A DNA stretch of 64,000 nt, from the NCBI RefSeq assembly GCF_001954195.1, contig NZ_MBES01000057.1, positions 1 through 64,000 of the forward strand, in the 5' to 3' direction. The position numbers were made by a program, and so were the translations under genes. Under the pieces are notes generated by a model. It was not told the DNA's origin. It did not search any database and saw nothing but the letters and a program-made list of their open reading frames with translations. This DNA comes from Mycobacterium sp. IS-1264 (GTDB lineage Bacteria; Actinomycetota; Actinomycetes; Mycobacteriales; Mycobacteriaceae). Shown piece by piece: positions 41,445 to 52,383 of the stretch; the first letter of the stretch is position 1; every line of letters starts with the position of its first letter.

Positions 41445-42264
41445 GGCCGCCATCCGGGAACTGCCGGGCGCCTGGAACTTTCGGGACGTCGCGGATTCCG
41501 CGTCCGTCTTGCGGCCCGGGCGGCTGTTTCGGTCCAGCGAGCTGAGCCGCCTCGATGACGAGGGCCGGGCAACGCTGCGCCGGCTCGGCATTACCGATGT
41601 CGCCGACCTGCGCGCGACCCGGGAAGTCGCGCGCCGCGGTCCGGGGCTGGTTCCCGACAGCGTCGAAATCCATTTGCTGCCCTTCCCGGATCTCGGCGAG
41701 GACGACGCCGGCACCGACGACCAGGCACCGCACGAACACGCGTTCCAGCGCCTGCTCACCGGCGAAGGCGCCGACTCTATGTCGGTCAACGAGGCCGCCG
41801 CCCGCTACATGATCGACGAATACCGCCAATTCCCAACGCGTAACGGGGCGCAACGCGCGCTGCATCGCGTCATCACGCTGCTCGCCGGAGGACGCCCGGT
41901 ACTCACGCACTGCTTCGCGGGCAAGGATCGCACCGGCTTCGTGGTCGCCACCGTGCTGGAGGCGATCGGCGTCGATCGCGACACCATCGTGGCCGACTTC
42001 CTGCGCAGCAACGACGCCGCACCGCAGCTGCGGGCCCGCATCTCCGAGATGATCGCGCAGCGCCAACAAACCGAATTGACCCCGGAAGTGGTGACCTTCA
42101 CCGAGGCGCGGCTGTCCGACGGAGTCCTCGGCGTCCGCGCGGAATACCTGGCCGCCGCCCGCCAGGCCATCGACGAGGAATTCGGATCGCTGGACGGCTA
42201 CCTGCGCGACGCGGGCATCTCCGCGGCCGACGTGGACCAGCTGCGCGACGCGCTGCTCGCCTGA
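41437..42264 (+). CDS. ptbB: Protein tyrosine phosphatase PtbB
   Basis: 275 residues. P-loop HCFAGKDRTG (CX5R) at about 151-160 in the MptpB form; NFRDVAD near the N-terminus, RSSELSRLDDEGRATLRRLGITDVADLR. M. tuberculosis PtpB/MptpB is a secreted virulence phosphatase of 276 residues with tyrosine and phosphoinositide activity; a cleavable signal peptide is not visible here either. Overlaps fadE2 by 8 bp. Confidence 0.95.
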   Translation: MPEAAIRELPGAWNFRDVADSASVLRPGRLFRSSELSRLDDEGRATLRRLGITDVADLRATREVARRGPGLVPDSVEIHLLPFPDLGEDDAGTDDQAPHEHAFQRLLTGEGADSMSVNEAAARYMIDEYRQFPTRNGAQRALHRVITLLAGGRPVLTHCFAGKDRTGFVVATVLEAIGVDRDTIVADFLRSNDAAPQLRARISEMIAQRQQTELTPEVVTFTEARLSDGVLGVRAEYLAAARQAIDEEFGSLDGYLRDAGISAADVDQLRDALLA

Positions 42265-42265
42265 G

Positions 42266-43126
42266 TCAGAGCTTGAATCCGGCCTTCTGCGCCGCGGAAA
42301 GGTCGGTGATGTCGCTCCACTGGGCGGCGATGTCCTGAACCGACGGCGGCTTGTCGAAGTTCACGCCGTCGTTCTGGAACAGCGCCACGCGTTGCACCTT
42401 GCCGCCGCCGACGACGAAAACCGATGCGCTGTCGGCACATTCCTCGGTGCACAGGTAGGCCACCACGGGAGCGACGAACTCCGGCGTGAGCTTCTCCAAC
42501 ACCTCGGGCGGCATGATGTCCTGGGTCATCCTGGTGGCCGCGATCGGGGCGACCGCGTTGGCGTTGATGTTGTACTTGGCGCCCTCCAGCGCCAGCGTGT
42601 TGATCAGGCCGACCAGGCCGAGCTTGGCCGCGCCGTAGTTGGTCTGACCGAAGTTGCCGAACAGGCCACTGGTGGAGGTGGCGACGACCACTCGCCCATA
42701 GCTCTGCTCCCGGAAGTGCGGCCACGCGGCGCGGATGACGTTGTACCCGCCGTAGAGGTGCACCTTGAGTACGGCGTCCCAGTTCTCGAACGACATCTTG
42801 TGGAAGGTGCCGTCGCGCAGGATCCCGGCGTTGCTCACCACACCGTGCACCGCGCCGAACTCGTCGAGCGCGGTCTTGATGATGTTCTCGGCGCCCTCGG
42901 GCTCGGCGACGCTGTCGTAGTTGGCGGCCGCACGCCCACCCGCGTCGCGGATCTCCTTGACCACCTCGTCGGCCATGTTGTGGCCGGCGCCGGTGCCGTC
43001 GCGGGCCCCACCGAGGTCGTTCACGATGACGCTGGCGCCTTCGGCGGCGAGGGTCAGGGCGTATTCACGGCCCAATCCCCCACCGGCTCCGGTGACGACG
43101 ATGACGCGATCCTGCACTCCGGGCAT
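42266..43126 (-). CDS. SDR, 3-hydroxyacyl-CoA dehydrogenase-like (Rv0148-like)
   Basis: 286 residues. VVTGAGGGLGREYALTLAAEGASVIVNDLGGARDGTG is the start typical of the multifunctional-enzyme type 2 / HSD17B4 branch; NAGILRD, STSGLFGNFGQTNYGAAK and the late VGGGKVQRVALFQNDG fit. Probably acts on hydroxyacyl-CoA or an oxylipid. Convergent with ptbB with a 1-bp gap. ATG 43126. Confidence 0.92.
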   Translation of the reverse strand: MPGVQDRVIVVTGAGGGLGREYALTLAAEGASVIVNDLGGARDGTGAGHNMADEVVKEIRDAGGRAAANYDSVAEPEGAENIIKTALDEFGAVHGVVSNAGILRDGTFHKMSFENWDAVLKVHLYGGYNVIRAAWPHFREQSYGRVVVATSTSGLFGNFGQTNYGAAKLGLVGLINTLALEGAKYNINANAVAPIAATRMTQDIMPPEVLEKLTPEFVAPVVAYLCTEECADSASVFVVGGGKVQRVALFQNDGVNFDKPPSVQDIAAQWSDITDLSAAQKAGFKL

Positions 43127-43185
43127 CAGGTTCCTCTCTGCGGTGAAAATTTGTGTTTAGCAAGCGATTTGGCGCAACCGGGATG

Positions 43186-44616
43186 TCAGAACATCCTGCG
43201 GGCCATCTTGAAGGCCCGCTCGGTGTAGGGCGGGTAGATGAAGCTCGACAGGTCGGGTCGCGTCGGCTTGGTCAGCACCGACTTGCGGTGGCTGAACTCC
43301 TCGAAGCCATAGCGGCCGTGATACGCGCCCATGCCCGACGCGCCGACCCCGCCGAACGGCAGCTTGGCCGTCGACACCTGGAACGCGAGATGGTTGATCA
43401 GCATGCCGCCGGCCGGCACCTCTTTGATCACCCGCTCGCGGGTCTCGCGGGTTTTGGTGAATAGGTAGGCGGACAGCGGCTTGGGCCGCGAATTGACGAA
43501 ACGTATTGCGTCGTCCAGGGATTGGACGGTGACCACCGGCAACACCGGCCCGAAGATCTCGTTGCGCATCAGCGGGCCGTCCGGATCCGGATCGACGACG
43601 ACGGTGGGCTGGATGCGCAGGCTCGACGCGTCGCACGCCCCGCCGACCGCGACCTTGCCGTCCCCGCCGGACAGGTAGCCGCTGATGCGGTCGAACTGAC
43701 GCTGGTTGACGATCCGCATGCCGTTCGGCTTGTCCGACGTGAACTTCGTGATGGCGGCGCCGATCTTGTCCACCAGCTCGTCGCGAATCTTGGCATCCGC
43801 CAACACGTAGTCGGGAGCGACGCAGGTCTGCCCGGCGTTCAGCAGTTTCATCCAGGCGATCCGCTTGGCAGCGACTTCCACGTCGGCGTCGGCCGCGACG
43901 ATCACCGGGCTCTTGCCGCCGAGTTCGAGCGTGCACGGCGTCAGGTGCGGCGCGGCGCCCTCGTAGACCTTGCGGCCGATCTCGGTGCCGCCGGTGAACA
44001 GCACGCGGTCCAGTCCCTGCGCAATGAGCGCCTGGCTCACCGAGCCGTCGCCCTCGACCACGGCGATCGCGTCGTTGTCGAGGTATCGAGGCACCAGCTC
44101 GGCCATCAAGTGCGCCGACGCCGCGGCGATCTCCGACGGCTTGAGAATGACTGCGTTCCCCGCGGCGATCGCGCCGACGGCCGGACCCAGCGTCAGGTAG
44201 AACGGGTAATTCCAGGCACCGATGATCAGCACGGTGCCGTAGGGCTCGTATTCGATCCAGCCGCGGCCCGGAAGCTGCGGCATCTCGAGCAATTGGTATT
44301 TGCGCTTCGTCCAGCGGCGAACCTTCTTGGCCGCGTACTTCGCCTCGCCTGCGGTCGTTGCGACGTCGGCGATGAACGCCTCGAACGGGCTGCGGTCCAG
44401 ATCTTCTGACAGCGCGTCGGCGATCGCGGCCTCGTTTTCTTCCATCAGCTTGGCCAGCTGCAGCAACTGCTGCTTGCGCCATTCGACGTCCCGGGTGCGG
44501 CCGGTGGCGAAGGTCTTGCGAAGCCGGTCCACGGTCGCGGCGACGTTGTCCGGTTGAGCTGCCGGGGCCCCGTTGGACTCAGATGTCTTCGGCGTAACCG
44601 ATTCGGTGGTCATCAT
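43186..44616 (-). CDS. NAD(P)-dependent aldehyde dehydrogenase (Rv0147-like)
   Basis: 476 residues. Glu in LELGGKSPV and Cys in NAGQTCVAPDYVL (class 3 fatty-aldehyde dehydrogenase form), GAWNYPF, FTGGTEIGRKV, IFGPVLPVVT. C-terminal hydrophobic segment is weak. Oxidises fatty or aromatic aldehydes to acids. Two ATGs (44616 and 44613) follow GGAAGGAAG; a 16-residue longer frame lacks support. Confidence 0.93.
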   Translation of the reverse strand: MMTTESVTPKTSESNGAPAAQPDNVAATVDRLRKTFATGRTRDVEWRKQQLLQLAKLMEENEAAIADALSEDLDRSPFEAFIADVATTAGEAKYAAKKVRRWTKRKYQLLEMPQLPGRGWIEYEPYGTVLIIGAWNYPFYLTLGPAVGAIAAGNAVILKPSEIAAASAHLMAELVPRYLDNDAIAVVEGDGSVSQALIAQGLDRVLFTGGTEIGRKVYEGAAPHLTPCTLELGGKSPVIVAADADVEVAAKRIAWMKLLNAGQTCVAPDYVLADAKIRDELVDKIGAAITKFTSDKPNGMRIVNQRQFDRISGYLSGGDGKVAVGGACDASSLRIQPTVVVDPDPDGPLMRNEIFGPVLPVVTVQSLDDAIRFVNSRPKPLSAYLFTKTRETRERVIKEVPAGGMLINHLAFQVSTAKLPFGGVGASGMGAYHGRYGFEEFSHRKSVLTKPTRPDLSSFIYPPYTERAFKMARRMF

Positions 44617-44730
44617 TGACTTCCTTCCCGGAGGCTGCCCACCGCTCGTCGCGCGAGCGCTCATGGGTGATACCCGCGATCCTAACCATCCGGTTGGGAG
44701 AGCAGAAAGGAAGATCCTGGGCGGCTGCCG

Positions 44731-46661
<1,931 letters not shown>

Positions 46662-46744
46662 ATCCGGACCATGCTACCGAATAAGTTAGTTAGCCTATAC
46701 GCTTTGTGCGCGATCTCACTGGCGCCGCGACGCGCGGCAACGCG

Positions 46745-47380
46745 TCAGCCTTCGGGGCGCCAGAGCGCACCTTCGAGCAGCCGCCGCAACACGTCGGTAA
46801 CAGCCAACAATTCCTCATAACTGCGGACGTAGCCGGCGTAGAACCCTACCCCGCAGAGCAGCACGACCAGCGTCTCGACCAACGCCGCCGCGTCAATATC
46901 GGTGGCGACTTCGCGACGTTCGATCGCCTCGCCGACCGCCCACGTCAGGAATTCGCGGCCAATTCTCACCGAATCGTTTTCGGTCAGGCTCAATTCCGGA
47001 TGCCGCTGCGATTCCAGCACAGCGGTGATCAGAAATGCTGACACGGCGGGATTGTCCGAATTAGCGCGCACCGCGACGGAGATGAACGCCGTCAGCCGCT
47101 TCGTCAGCGTGGACTCGCGCTGGGCCTCTCGAATGGCAGCCCGCAGGACGATCTCGTTGGTCTGCTCCAGGACTTCCCGGTACAGCGCCCGCTTGCTGGA
47201 GAAGTAGTGGTTGATGGCGGGCCGGGTGAGGTCCGCGCGGACGGCGATCGCCTGAAAGGTCGCGCCGTCGTAGCCGCGTTCGCTGAACACCAGCCGGGCG
47301 GCGTCCAGGATTCGCTTGCGCGTCTCGTCAGCCTTTGCTGCGGGCGGCCGGCCCGGCCGGCGACTCGCTGTTATCGCCAT
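46745..47380 (-). CDS. TetR-family regulator
   Basis: 211 residues. HTH: RKRILDAARLVFSERGYDGATFQAIAVRADLTRPAINHYFSSKRALYREVLEQ. It overlaps the 3' end of the pirin gene by 53 bp in another frame, so the two are co-transcribed and coupled. It probably recognises the near-perfect palindrome upstream of pirin. Position corresponds to Rv0144. Confidence 0.88.
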   Translation of the reverse strand: MAITASRRPGRPPAAKADETRKRILDAARLVFSERGYDGATFQAIAVRADLTRPAINHYFSSKRALYREVLEQTNEIVLRAAIREAQRESTLTKRLTAFISVAVRANSDNPAVSAFLITAVLESQRHPELSLTENDSVRIGREFLTWAVGEAIERREVATDIDAAALVETLVVLLCGVGFYAGYVRSYEELLAVTDVLRRLLEGALWRPEG

Positions 47381-48365
47381 TATTGAAGTGTGCCACCCCG
47401 CGGTGTGGCATTAGCGCGTTGGGCGGAATATTGCCGAACTTCCCCGCTTGAAAGTCCTGCAGCGCCTCGATCAATTCCGCGCGAGAGTTCATCACGAAAG
47501 GCCCGTAGTGGAATACCGGCTCGCGAATGGGCCGTCCACCCAAAAGCAGCACATCGATTGCCGTGGTCCGGGACGACTCCTGGGTTGATTGTGCGCCCAC
47601 GGTGATCCGGTCGCCGGGTCCGAGCACGGCCAGCTGCCCCTGCCTGATCGGGTGCGCGACGGGACCGACATAGCCGCTTCCCGATAGGACGTAGACCAGC
47701 GCGTTGAAATCGCGCCGCCACGGGATGTTGAGCCGGGCCCCGCTTTGAATCGTCGCGTGCGCCAACGTGATCGGCGTGTGGGTGACACCGGGTCCGCGGT
47801 GACCGTCGATCTCACCGGCGATGATGCGGACCAGCGCCCCGCCGTCATCGGATGCGAGCAGCCCGGCGTCGTTGCCTTCGATGGCCTGGTACCGCGGCGG
47901 CTCGAACTTGTCTTTCTTGGGCAGATTCACCCACAGCTGGACGCCGTGGAAAAGGCCGCCGCTTTCGACCAATTCGGCGGGCGGGGTCTCGATGTGCAGG
48001 ATGCCCGAACCGGCTGTCATCCATTGGGTGGCGCCGTCGGTGATCAGGCCGCCACCGCCGTGGGAATCCTGGTGCGCGAATTTTCCGTCGATCATGTAGG
48101 TGACCGTTTCGAAGCCGCGGTGCGGGTGCCAGTCGGTTCCCCTGGGCTCCCCGGGCTGGTATTCCACCTCGCCCATCTGGTCCATATGCACGAAAGGATC
48201 CAAGTCGGCGGCGCTCAGCCCGGCGAACGCGCGGACGACGGGGAAGCCTTCGCCCTCGTAGCCTCGCGGGCCGGTGGTGATCGATCGGACTGGGCGCTCG
48301 GTGTCGGTGGGACCGGGCGGGCCGATCCGCGGCAGCGTGAGCGTGTCTGCGGTAACAGCAGGCAT
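47328..48365 (-). CDS. Pirin-family protein
   Basis: 345 residues, bicupin. N-terminal cupin: HPHRGFETVTYMIDGKFAHQDSHGGGGLITDGATQWMTAGSGILHIE, whose His and Glu residues (HPHRGFE, H in FAHQDS, E in HIE) form the metal site; C-terminal cupin ends in GPFVMNSRAELIEALQDFQ. Bacterial pirins may have quercetinase activity or modulate metabolism. The last residues vary because of the TetR overlap. Confidence 0.92.
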   Translation of the reverse strand: MPAVTADTLTLPRIGPPGPTDTERPVRSITTGPRGYEGEGFPVVRAFAGLSAADLDPFVHMDQMGEVEYQPGEPRGTDWHPHRGFETVTYMIDGKFAHQDSHGGGGLITDGATQWMTAGSGILHIETPPAELVESGGLFHGVQLWVNLPKKDKFEPPRYQAIEGNDAGLLASDDGGALVRIIAGEIDGHRGPGVTHTPITLAHATIQSGARLNIPWRRDFNALVYVLSGSGYVGPVAHPIRQGQLAVLGPGDRITVGAQSTQESSRTTAIDVLLLGGRPIREPVFHYGPFVMNSRAELIEALQDFQAGKFGNIPPNALMPHRGVAHFNNGDNSESPAGPAARSKG

Positions 48366-48394
48366 TTTTGCCTCCCTAAATAGGATGCCTATAT

Positions 48395-48414
48395 AACCGG
48401 ACCGCGGTCCAGTT
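48395..48414. promoter_or_regulatory. Near-perfect 20-bp palindrome, candidate TetR operator
   Basis: AACCGGACCGCGGTCCAGTT; the arms match at 9 of 10 positions. It lies 30 bp upstream of the pirin start, next to an AT-rich CTATATAA stretch likely to be a -10 region, in the divergent pirin/ClC gap. The co-transcribed TetR (46745-47380) is the expected binder. Confidence 0.6.
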
Positions 48415-48448
48415 ATTCCCGCTGGTTTTACGATGGCTGGGTGCTTGG

Positions 48449-49921
48449 GTGGCGGGGCCGGTGAGCGAGCCGGCGGAGGCCGAACCGCAGCCCGCGGTCG
48501 CCCCGGCGGCGGGCGGACGATTCGGGGCGTCGATCAGGCAGTCGGGCTACGTGCGCAAGTGGCTTCTGCTGGGCATTGCCATCGGTGTCGTGTCCGGCCT
48601 CGGAGCCGTTGTCTTCTATCTCGCGCTGAAATACACCGGCGAGTTCCTGCTGGGCTACCTGGCGGGCTACCACATCCCGACGCCCGTCGGAGACGGCGGC
48701 GGCCATGGATCCGGCGGCTTCGTACGTCCGTGGGCGATCCCACTGGTGACGACGGCAGGGGCGCTGCTGTCGGCATTGATCGTGACCAAGCTCGCGCCGG
48801 AAGCCACCGGTCACGGTACCGACGAGGCCATCGAGGCGATACACGGCAACCCCCGCGCGATCCGTTTTCGCGCGGTGTTGGTGAAGATGGTCGCCAGCGC
48901 GCTGACCATCGGCTCGGGCGGTTCGGGCGGTCGCGAGGGCCCGACGGCGCAGATCTCGGCCGGCTTCTGTTCGTTGCTGACCCGACGGCTGGACCTCTCC
49001 GACGAGGACGGCCGGACCGCCGTGGCGCTGGGTATCGGCGCGGGCATTGGCGCGATCTTCGGCGCGCCGCTGGGTGGAGCGGTGCTGGCCGCATCGATCC
49101 CCTATCGCGACGATTTCGACTACCGCTGCCTGCTGCCCGGTTTCATCACCTCGGGAACCGCATATGCGGTGCTGGGAGCCTTCCTGGGCTTTGACCCGCT
49201 GTTCGGTTACATCGACGCGGAGTACCGCTTCGAAAGGGCATGGCCGCTGCTGTGGTTCGTGGTGATCGGCCTGCTGGCCGCGGCGGTCGGCTACCTCTAC
49301 GCCCGGATCTTCCATGCCGCGGTGGCCCTCACCCACCGGCTGCCCGGTGGACCGGTCGTCAAGCCCGCCCTCGGCGGGCTGCTGGTCGGCTTGTTGGGAC
49401 TGCTGATCCCAGAGATCCTGAGCAGCGGCTACGGCTGGGCGCAGTTGGCGGCCGACCGCGGATCGCTGCTGCACATCCCGCTGTGGGTCGTCGTCGTCCT
49501 CCCGATCGCGAAGATCGTCGCCACTTCGCTGTCGATCGGCACCGGCGGATCCGGCGGGCTGTTCGGTCCCGGGATCGTGATCGGCGCCTTCGTAGGGGCC
49601 GCCGTCTGGCGGCTGGGCGAATTGTCGGGCCTGCCGGGGGTGCCGGGCGGACCGGGAGTCTTCGTCGTGGTCGGAATGATGGCCTGCTTCGGCAGTGTCG
49701 CCCGCGCGCCGCTGGCGATCATGATCATGGTCGCGGAGATGACGGGCTCGTTCTCGGTGGTGCCGGGGGCGATCCTCGCCGTCGGGATCGCCGCGTTGAT
49801 GATGTCGCGCACCAACGTCACGATCTACGAGGCGCAGCGACTCAATCGCGAAACCGCCGAAGCCGAGCGCGCGCGCCCAGCCCCGGCGATTGCCGAAGGT
49901 GAATCACCCACAGATAGCTAG
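48449..49921 (+). CDS. ClC-family chloride channel/antiporter (Rv0143c-like)
   Basis: 490 residues, about twelve membrane-associated helices. Selectivity motifs GSGGSGGREGPTAQI (GxxGREGP) and GTGGSGGLFGPGIVIGAFVGA (GxFxP) are intact. In the first filter motif the gating-glutamate position is E in GREGP, so proton-coupled exchange is possible. GTG start at 48449. Its last codons overlap the convergent dps gene. Confidence 0.93.
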   Translation: MAGPVSEPAEAEPQPAVAPAAGGRFGASIRQSGYVRKWLLLGIAIGVVSGLGAVVFYLALKYTGEFLLGYLAGYHIPTPVGDGGGHGSGGFVRPWAIPLVTTAGALLSALIVTKLAPEATGHGTDEAIEAIHGNPRAIRFRAVLVKMVASALTIGSGGSGGREGPTAQISAGFCSLLTRRLDLSDEDGRTAVALGIGAGIGAIFGAPLGGAVLAASIPYRDDFDYRCLLPGFITSGTAYAVLGAFLGFDPLFGYIDAEYRFERAWPLLWFVVIGLLAAAVGYLYARIFHAAVALTHRLPGGPVVKPALGGLLVGLLGLLIPEILSSGYGWAQLAADRGSLLHIPLWVVVVLPIAKIVATSLSIGTGGSGGLFGPGIVIGAFVGAAVWRLGELSGLPGVPGGPGVFVVVGMMACFGSVARAPLAIMIMVAEMTGSFSVVPGAILAVGIAALMMSRTNVTIYEAQRLNRETAEAERARPAPAIAEGESPTDS

Positions 49922-50466
49922 GACTTGCGGCGGGCGGTGCTCGCTGCGCCCTTTTCGGTCTTCTTGCCCTCGTGTGCGAGCTTGCCGCCCGCGCTTTCCA
50001 GATGCGCCCGGACGAACCACTGGAACTTCTCCAGGTTGCCGGCCTGCTCGATCAACAGATCCTGAGTGACCTGGTCGAGTTCGTCCGTCTCGTCGATGGA
50101 TTGGCGGATGTCTTCGATGACTCCTGTGTAGACCACGTCCAGTGCGGCCAAATGCGCCTGGACCGTGTCACGGTCGACCGAATAGTCGTCCCAGGAGCGA
50201 TCCCTGATGATGGCGCCCGGCGTCCCCTGCGGCGAAGCACCAAGGGCCGCAATGCGTTCGGCGACGTCATCCGCGAAACCACGCACCGCCTCGACCTGAG
50301 GGTCGATCATTTCGTGCACGCCAATGAAGTTGGGCCCGACCACGTTCCAGTGAATGTGCTTCAACGTCAAGTGAAGATCGTTGTACGTGCTCAATTGCTT
50401 TTGCAGCAATTCGGTGAGTCGCGCCGCCTGTTTGTCGGTCAATCCCGGAATGGTGAACTGAGTCAT
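49918..50466 (-). CDS. dps: Dps-type DNA-protecting ferritin
   Basis: 182 residues. Ferroxidase-site signature HIHWNVVGPNFIGVHEMIDPQVEAVRGFADDVAERI at about 37-72. The Lys/Arg/Ala-rich C-terminal tail (about 160-182, HEGKKTEKGAASTARRKS) is the type used by mycobacterial Dps1 for DNA binding. It protects DNA and stores iron in starvation. M. tuberculosis has no dps at this place, so this is an accessory or lineage-specific gene here. Confidence 0.94.
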   Translation of the reverse strand: MTQFTIPGLTDKQAARLTELLQKQLSTYNDLHLTLKHIHWNVVGPNFIGVHEMIDPQVEAVRGFADDVAERIAALGASPQGTPGAIIRDRSWDDYSVDRDTVQAHLAALDVVYTGVIEDIRQSIDETDELDQVTQDLLIEQAGNLEKFQWFVRAHLESAGGKLAHEGKKTEKGAASTARRKS

Positions 50467-50554
50467 TGCTTTCGCCTAGCTTCCTTCCCTCGGGTTCGCA
50501 CACGGTACTTGCCCTAACGGATACCCGATGACGAACCTCGAAAACACCGGCGGG

Positions 50555-51466
50555 TCAGAGGGAATGAATTTGCTGCACCGGCAGCCGCGCGCCGCGCCGC
50601 GGCTCGTATGCCAGCCCGCTGGCCTCGAGCAGGCGAACCACGCGGTGGCGGTGGGGCCGCATCGGCTCCAACACCTCGAGCATGACCGCGTCGTCGATCG
50701 GGTAGCCCAGCAGCGTCCAGCCGACCATCTTCGGGATGTGATAGTCGCCCACCGAAACGGCATCGGCATCACCGAATGCCCGCTGCGCCGTCTCGGCGGC
50801 GGTCCACTCACCGACCCCGGGCAGTGACGTCAGCGCTTCGCGTGCCTGCGCCGACGGCCGCGCGAGCAACCGTTCCAGCGAATCCGCACGGCGCGCACAG
50901 CGCACCACCGTCTGGGCTCGCCCCGGATCGACGTTGGCCCGGTGGAATTCCCACGACGGGATGTTGCGCCACACGTCGGCCGAGGGCGGTACCCGCATGC
51001 CGGCCGGCGCCGGACCCGGCGCCGACGTCCCGTACTTGGACACCAGCACGCGCCACGACCGAAACGCGTCGGCGCCCGGTACCCGCTGCTCGATGACCGC
51101 CGGGATCAGGGCTTCCAGCACCCGTCCGGTGCGGCCCAGCCGCAGGTGTGGGACCCGCCGGTGCGCGGCGGCGACCGTCGGGTCCCGCGGCGCGAAGCCC
51201 GAGACGTCGTCCTCGGACCCCAGCAGCGCGGGCAGCGTCTCGACGAACTCCTCGGCGCCGGCGCCCCACGCCTCGCCGTGGGCGGCATTGGGCGCCGCGC
51301 GGCTGATCCGCGCCGTGACGGGTCCGCTGTGCAGCAGGGAGGTTCGCCAGATCGCTCCGTCAGCGGTCATCCGAAAGCACGGATCCCGAGGGCCGCGGCG
51401 TAGTGGCGCGAGCGTGTGCCCGAAGCTGACGGTCCCAGCGAACGTCACCGTGCGCGCACTCTTCAC
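50555..51466 (-). CDS. DNA-3-methyladenine glycosylase-like protein (HhH-GPD; Rv0142-like)
   Basis: 303 residues. The helix-hairpin-helix motif LPGVGEWTAAETAQRAFGDADAVSVGDYHIPK (about 215-246) contains the catalytic Asp in VSVGDYHI. AlkA-type base-excision repair of alkylated purines. Convergent neighbours and order match Rv0142. No Fe-S cluster cysteines are seen at the end. Confidence 0.88.
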   Translation of the reverse strand: MKSARTVTFAGTVSFGHTLAPLRRGPRDPCFRMTADGAIWRTSLLHSGPVTARISRAAPNAAHGEAWGAGAEEFVETLPALLGSEDDVSGFAPRDPTVAAAHRRVPHLRLGRTGRVLEALIPAVIEQRVPGADAFRSWRVLVSKYGTSAPGPAPAGMRVPPSADVWRNIPSWEFHRANVDPGRAQTVVRCARRADSLERLLARPSAQAREALTSLPGVGEWTAAETAQRAFGDADAVSVGDYHIPKMVGWTLLGYPIDDAVMLEVLEPMRPHRHRVVRLLEASGLAYEPRRGARLPVQQIHSL

Positions 51467-51547
51467 AAAAGCTCCAGCTCACTCCGATCGCGGCCGCCGA
51501 CCGCGCGATTGACCGTTCACCATCTTCCAAGACAATATTGCGATGTG

Positions 51548-51931
51548 ATGACGCCGTTCGATGGCCCGCAAGCCGAGCTGGCCTGGATGTTCCTGCAGAG
51601 CGTCTGCGAGGGCGGCGATGTGAATGAGGGCTTCGCGCTGCTCAGCGACGAGTTCACCTACTGGAGCATCATCACGCGCGTGTCGTTCGACAAGGAGACG
51701 TTCCGCCGGGCCAACGAGCGACGCAGGCAGATCGTCGAGATCAATCTCGACCTGTACCGCTGCGTCAACGAAGGCGACACGGTTGTCGTCGAGGCGCATG
51801 CCTCGGGAACCTCGAGGGACGGCGTCGAGTACGACTCACCGTTTGTTTGCATCTTCGAGACCCGCGACGGGCAGATCGTGTCGATGCGCGAATACAGCGA
51901 CACCAAGTCGGCCGCCGTGTTCACCGATTGA
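51548..51931 (+). CDS. SnoaL/NTF2-fold protein (Rv0141c-like)
   Basis: 127 residues: ELAWMFLQSVCEGGDVNEGFALLSDEFTYWSIITRVSFDKETFRRANERR and SPFVCIFETRDGQIVSMREYSDT, a ketosteroid isomerase-like pattern. Start ATG 51548, with an in-frame GTG directly before it; the longer frame from 51416 covers the divergent promoter and is rejected. Function unknown. Confidence 0.82.
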   Translation: MTPFDGPQAELAWMFLQSVCEGGDVNEGFALLSDEFTYWSIITRVSFDKETFRRANERRRQIVEINLDLYRCVNEGDTVVVEAHASGTSRDGVEYDSPFVCIFETRDGQIVSMREYSDTKSAAVFTD

Positions 51932-51934
51932 ACG

Positions 51935-52309
51935 CTACGCCACGCTGATGTCGGCTTTGTTGGGGTAGAACGCGACGTGCCCGGCAATCGCCGCGACCGC
52001 CGGATAGGGCTGCTCGTACGTCCAGATCACGTCCTCGACGGTGTCGCCGGCCGAGGTGGTCAGGCTGTAGTAGCTGGCGTCGCCTTTGAACGGGCAGTAG
52101 GTGCTGGTGTCGGTGCGGGTAAGCCGGTCGGAGACCACGTCGGCTAACGGAATGTATTGCACCGCAGGCAAAGTCGCCTCGCGCAATTCCAGTGCGGCGG
52201 TGGTGTCCGCGACCAGCTCGCCATTGACACGAACCTGCACCCTTCGGTTGGTCGGCTCGATGGTGATCGGGTGCCCGGCGTTGGGTTCCAGGACTTGCCG
52301 GTGGGCCAT
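51935..52309 (-). CDS. DUF427 protein (Rv0140-like)
   Basis: 124 residues, single DUF427 domain: VRVNGELVADTTAALELREATLPAVQYIPLADV, TSTYCPFKGDASYYSL, DVIWTYEQPYPAVAAIAGHVAFYP. A textbook AGGAGG sits 8 bp before the ATG, so strong translation is likely. Ends 3 bp from the convergent SnoaL-like gene. Function unknown. Confidence 0.9.
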   Translation of the reverse strand: MAHRQVLEPNAGHPITIEPTNRRVQVRVNGELVADTTAALELREATLPAVQYIPLADVVSDRLTRTDTSTYCPFKGDASYYSLTTSAGDTVEDVIWTYEQPYPAVAAIAGHVAFYPNKADISVA

Positions 52310-52383
52310 GGTTGATACCTCCTATGGACGCGGATAAGGGATGCAACACCCGTCGGTGCTCAAGCCTTCCCGCGCGCCGGCGC

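Noticed and set aside
40089..41789. 566-codon minus-strand frame opposite fadE2 and ptbB
   Set aside because: Shadow; fadE2 and ptbB motifs are unambiguous on the plus strand.
48395..48414. Rho-independent terminator
   Set aside because: Lies between divergent starts and has no loop or U-tract; operator is more likely.
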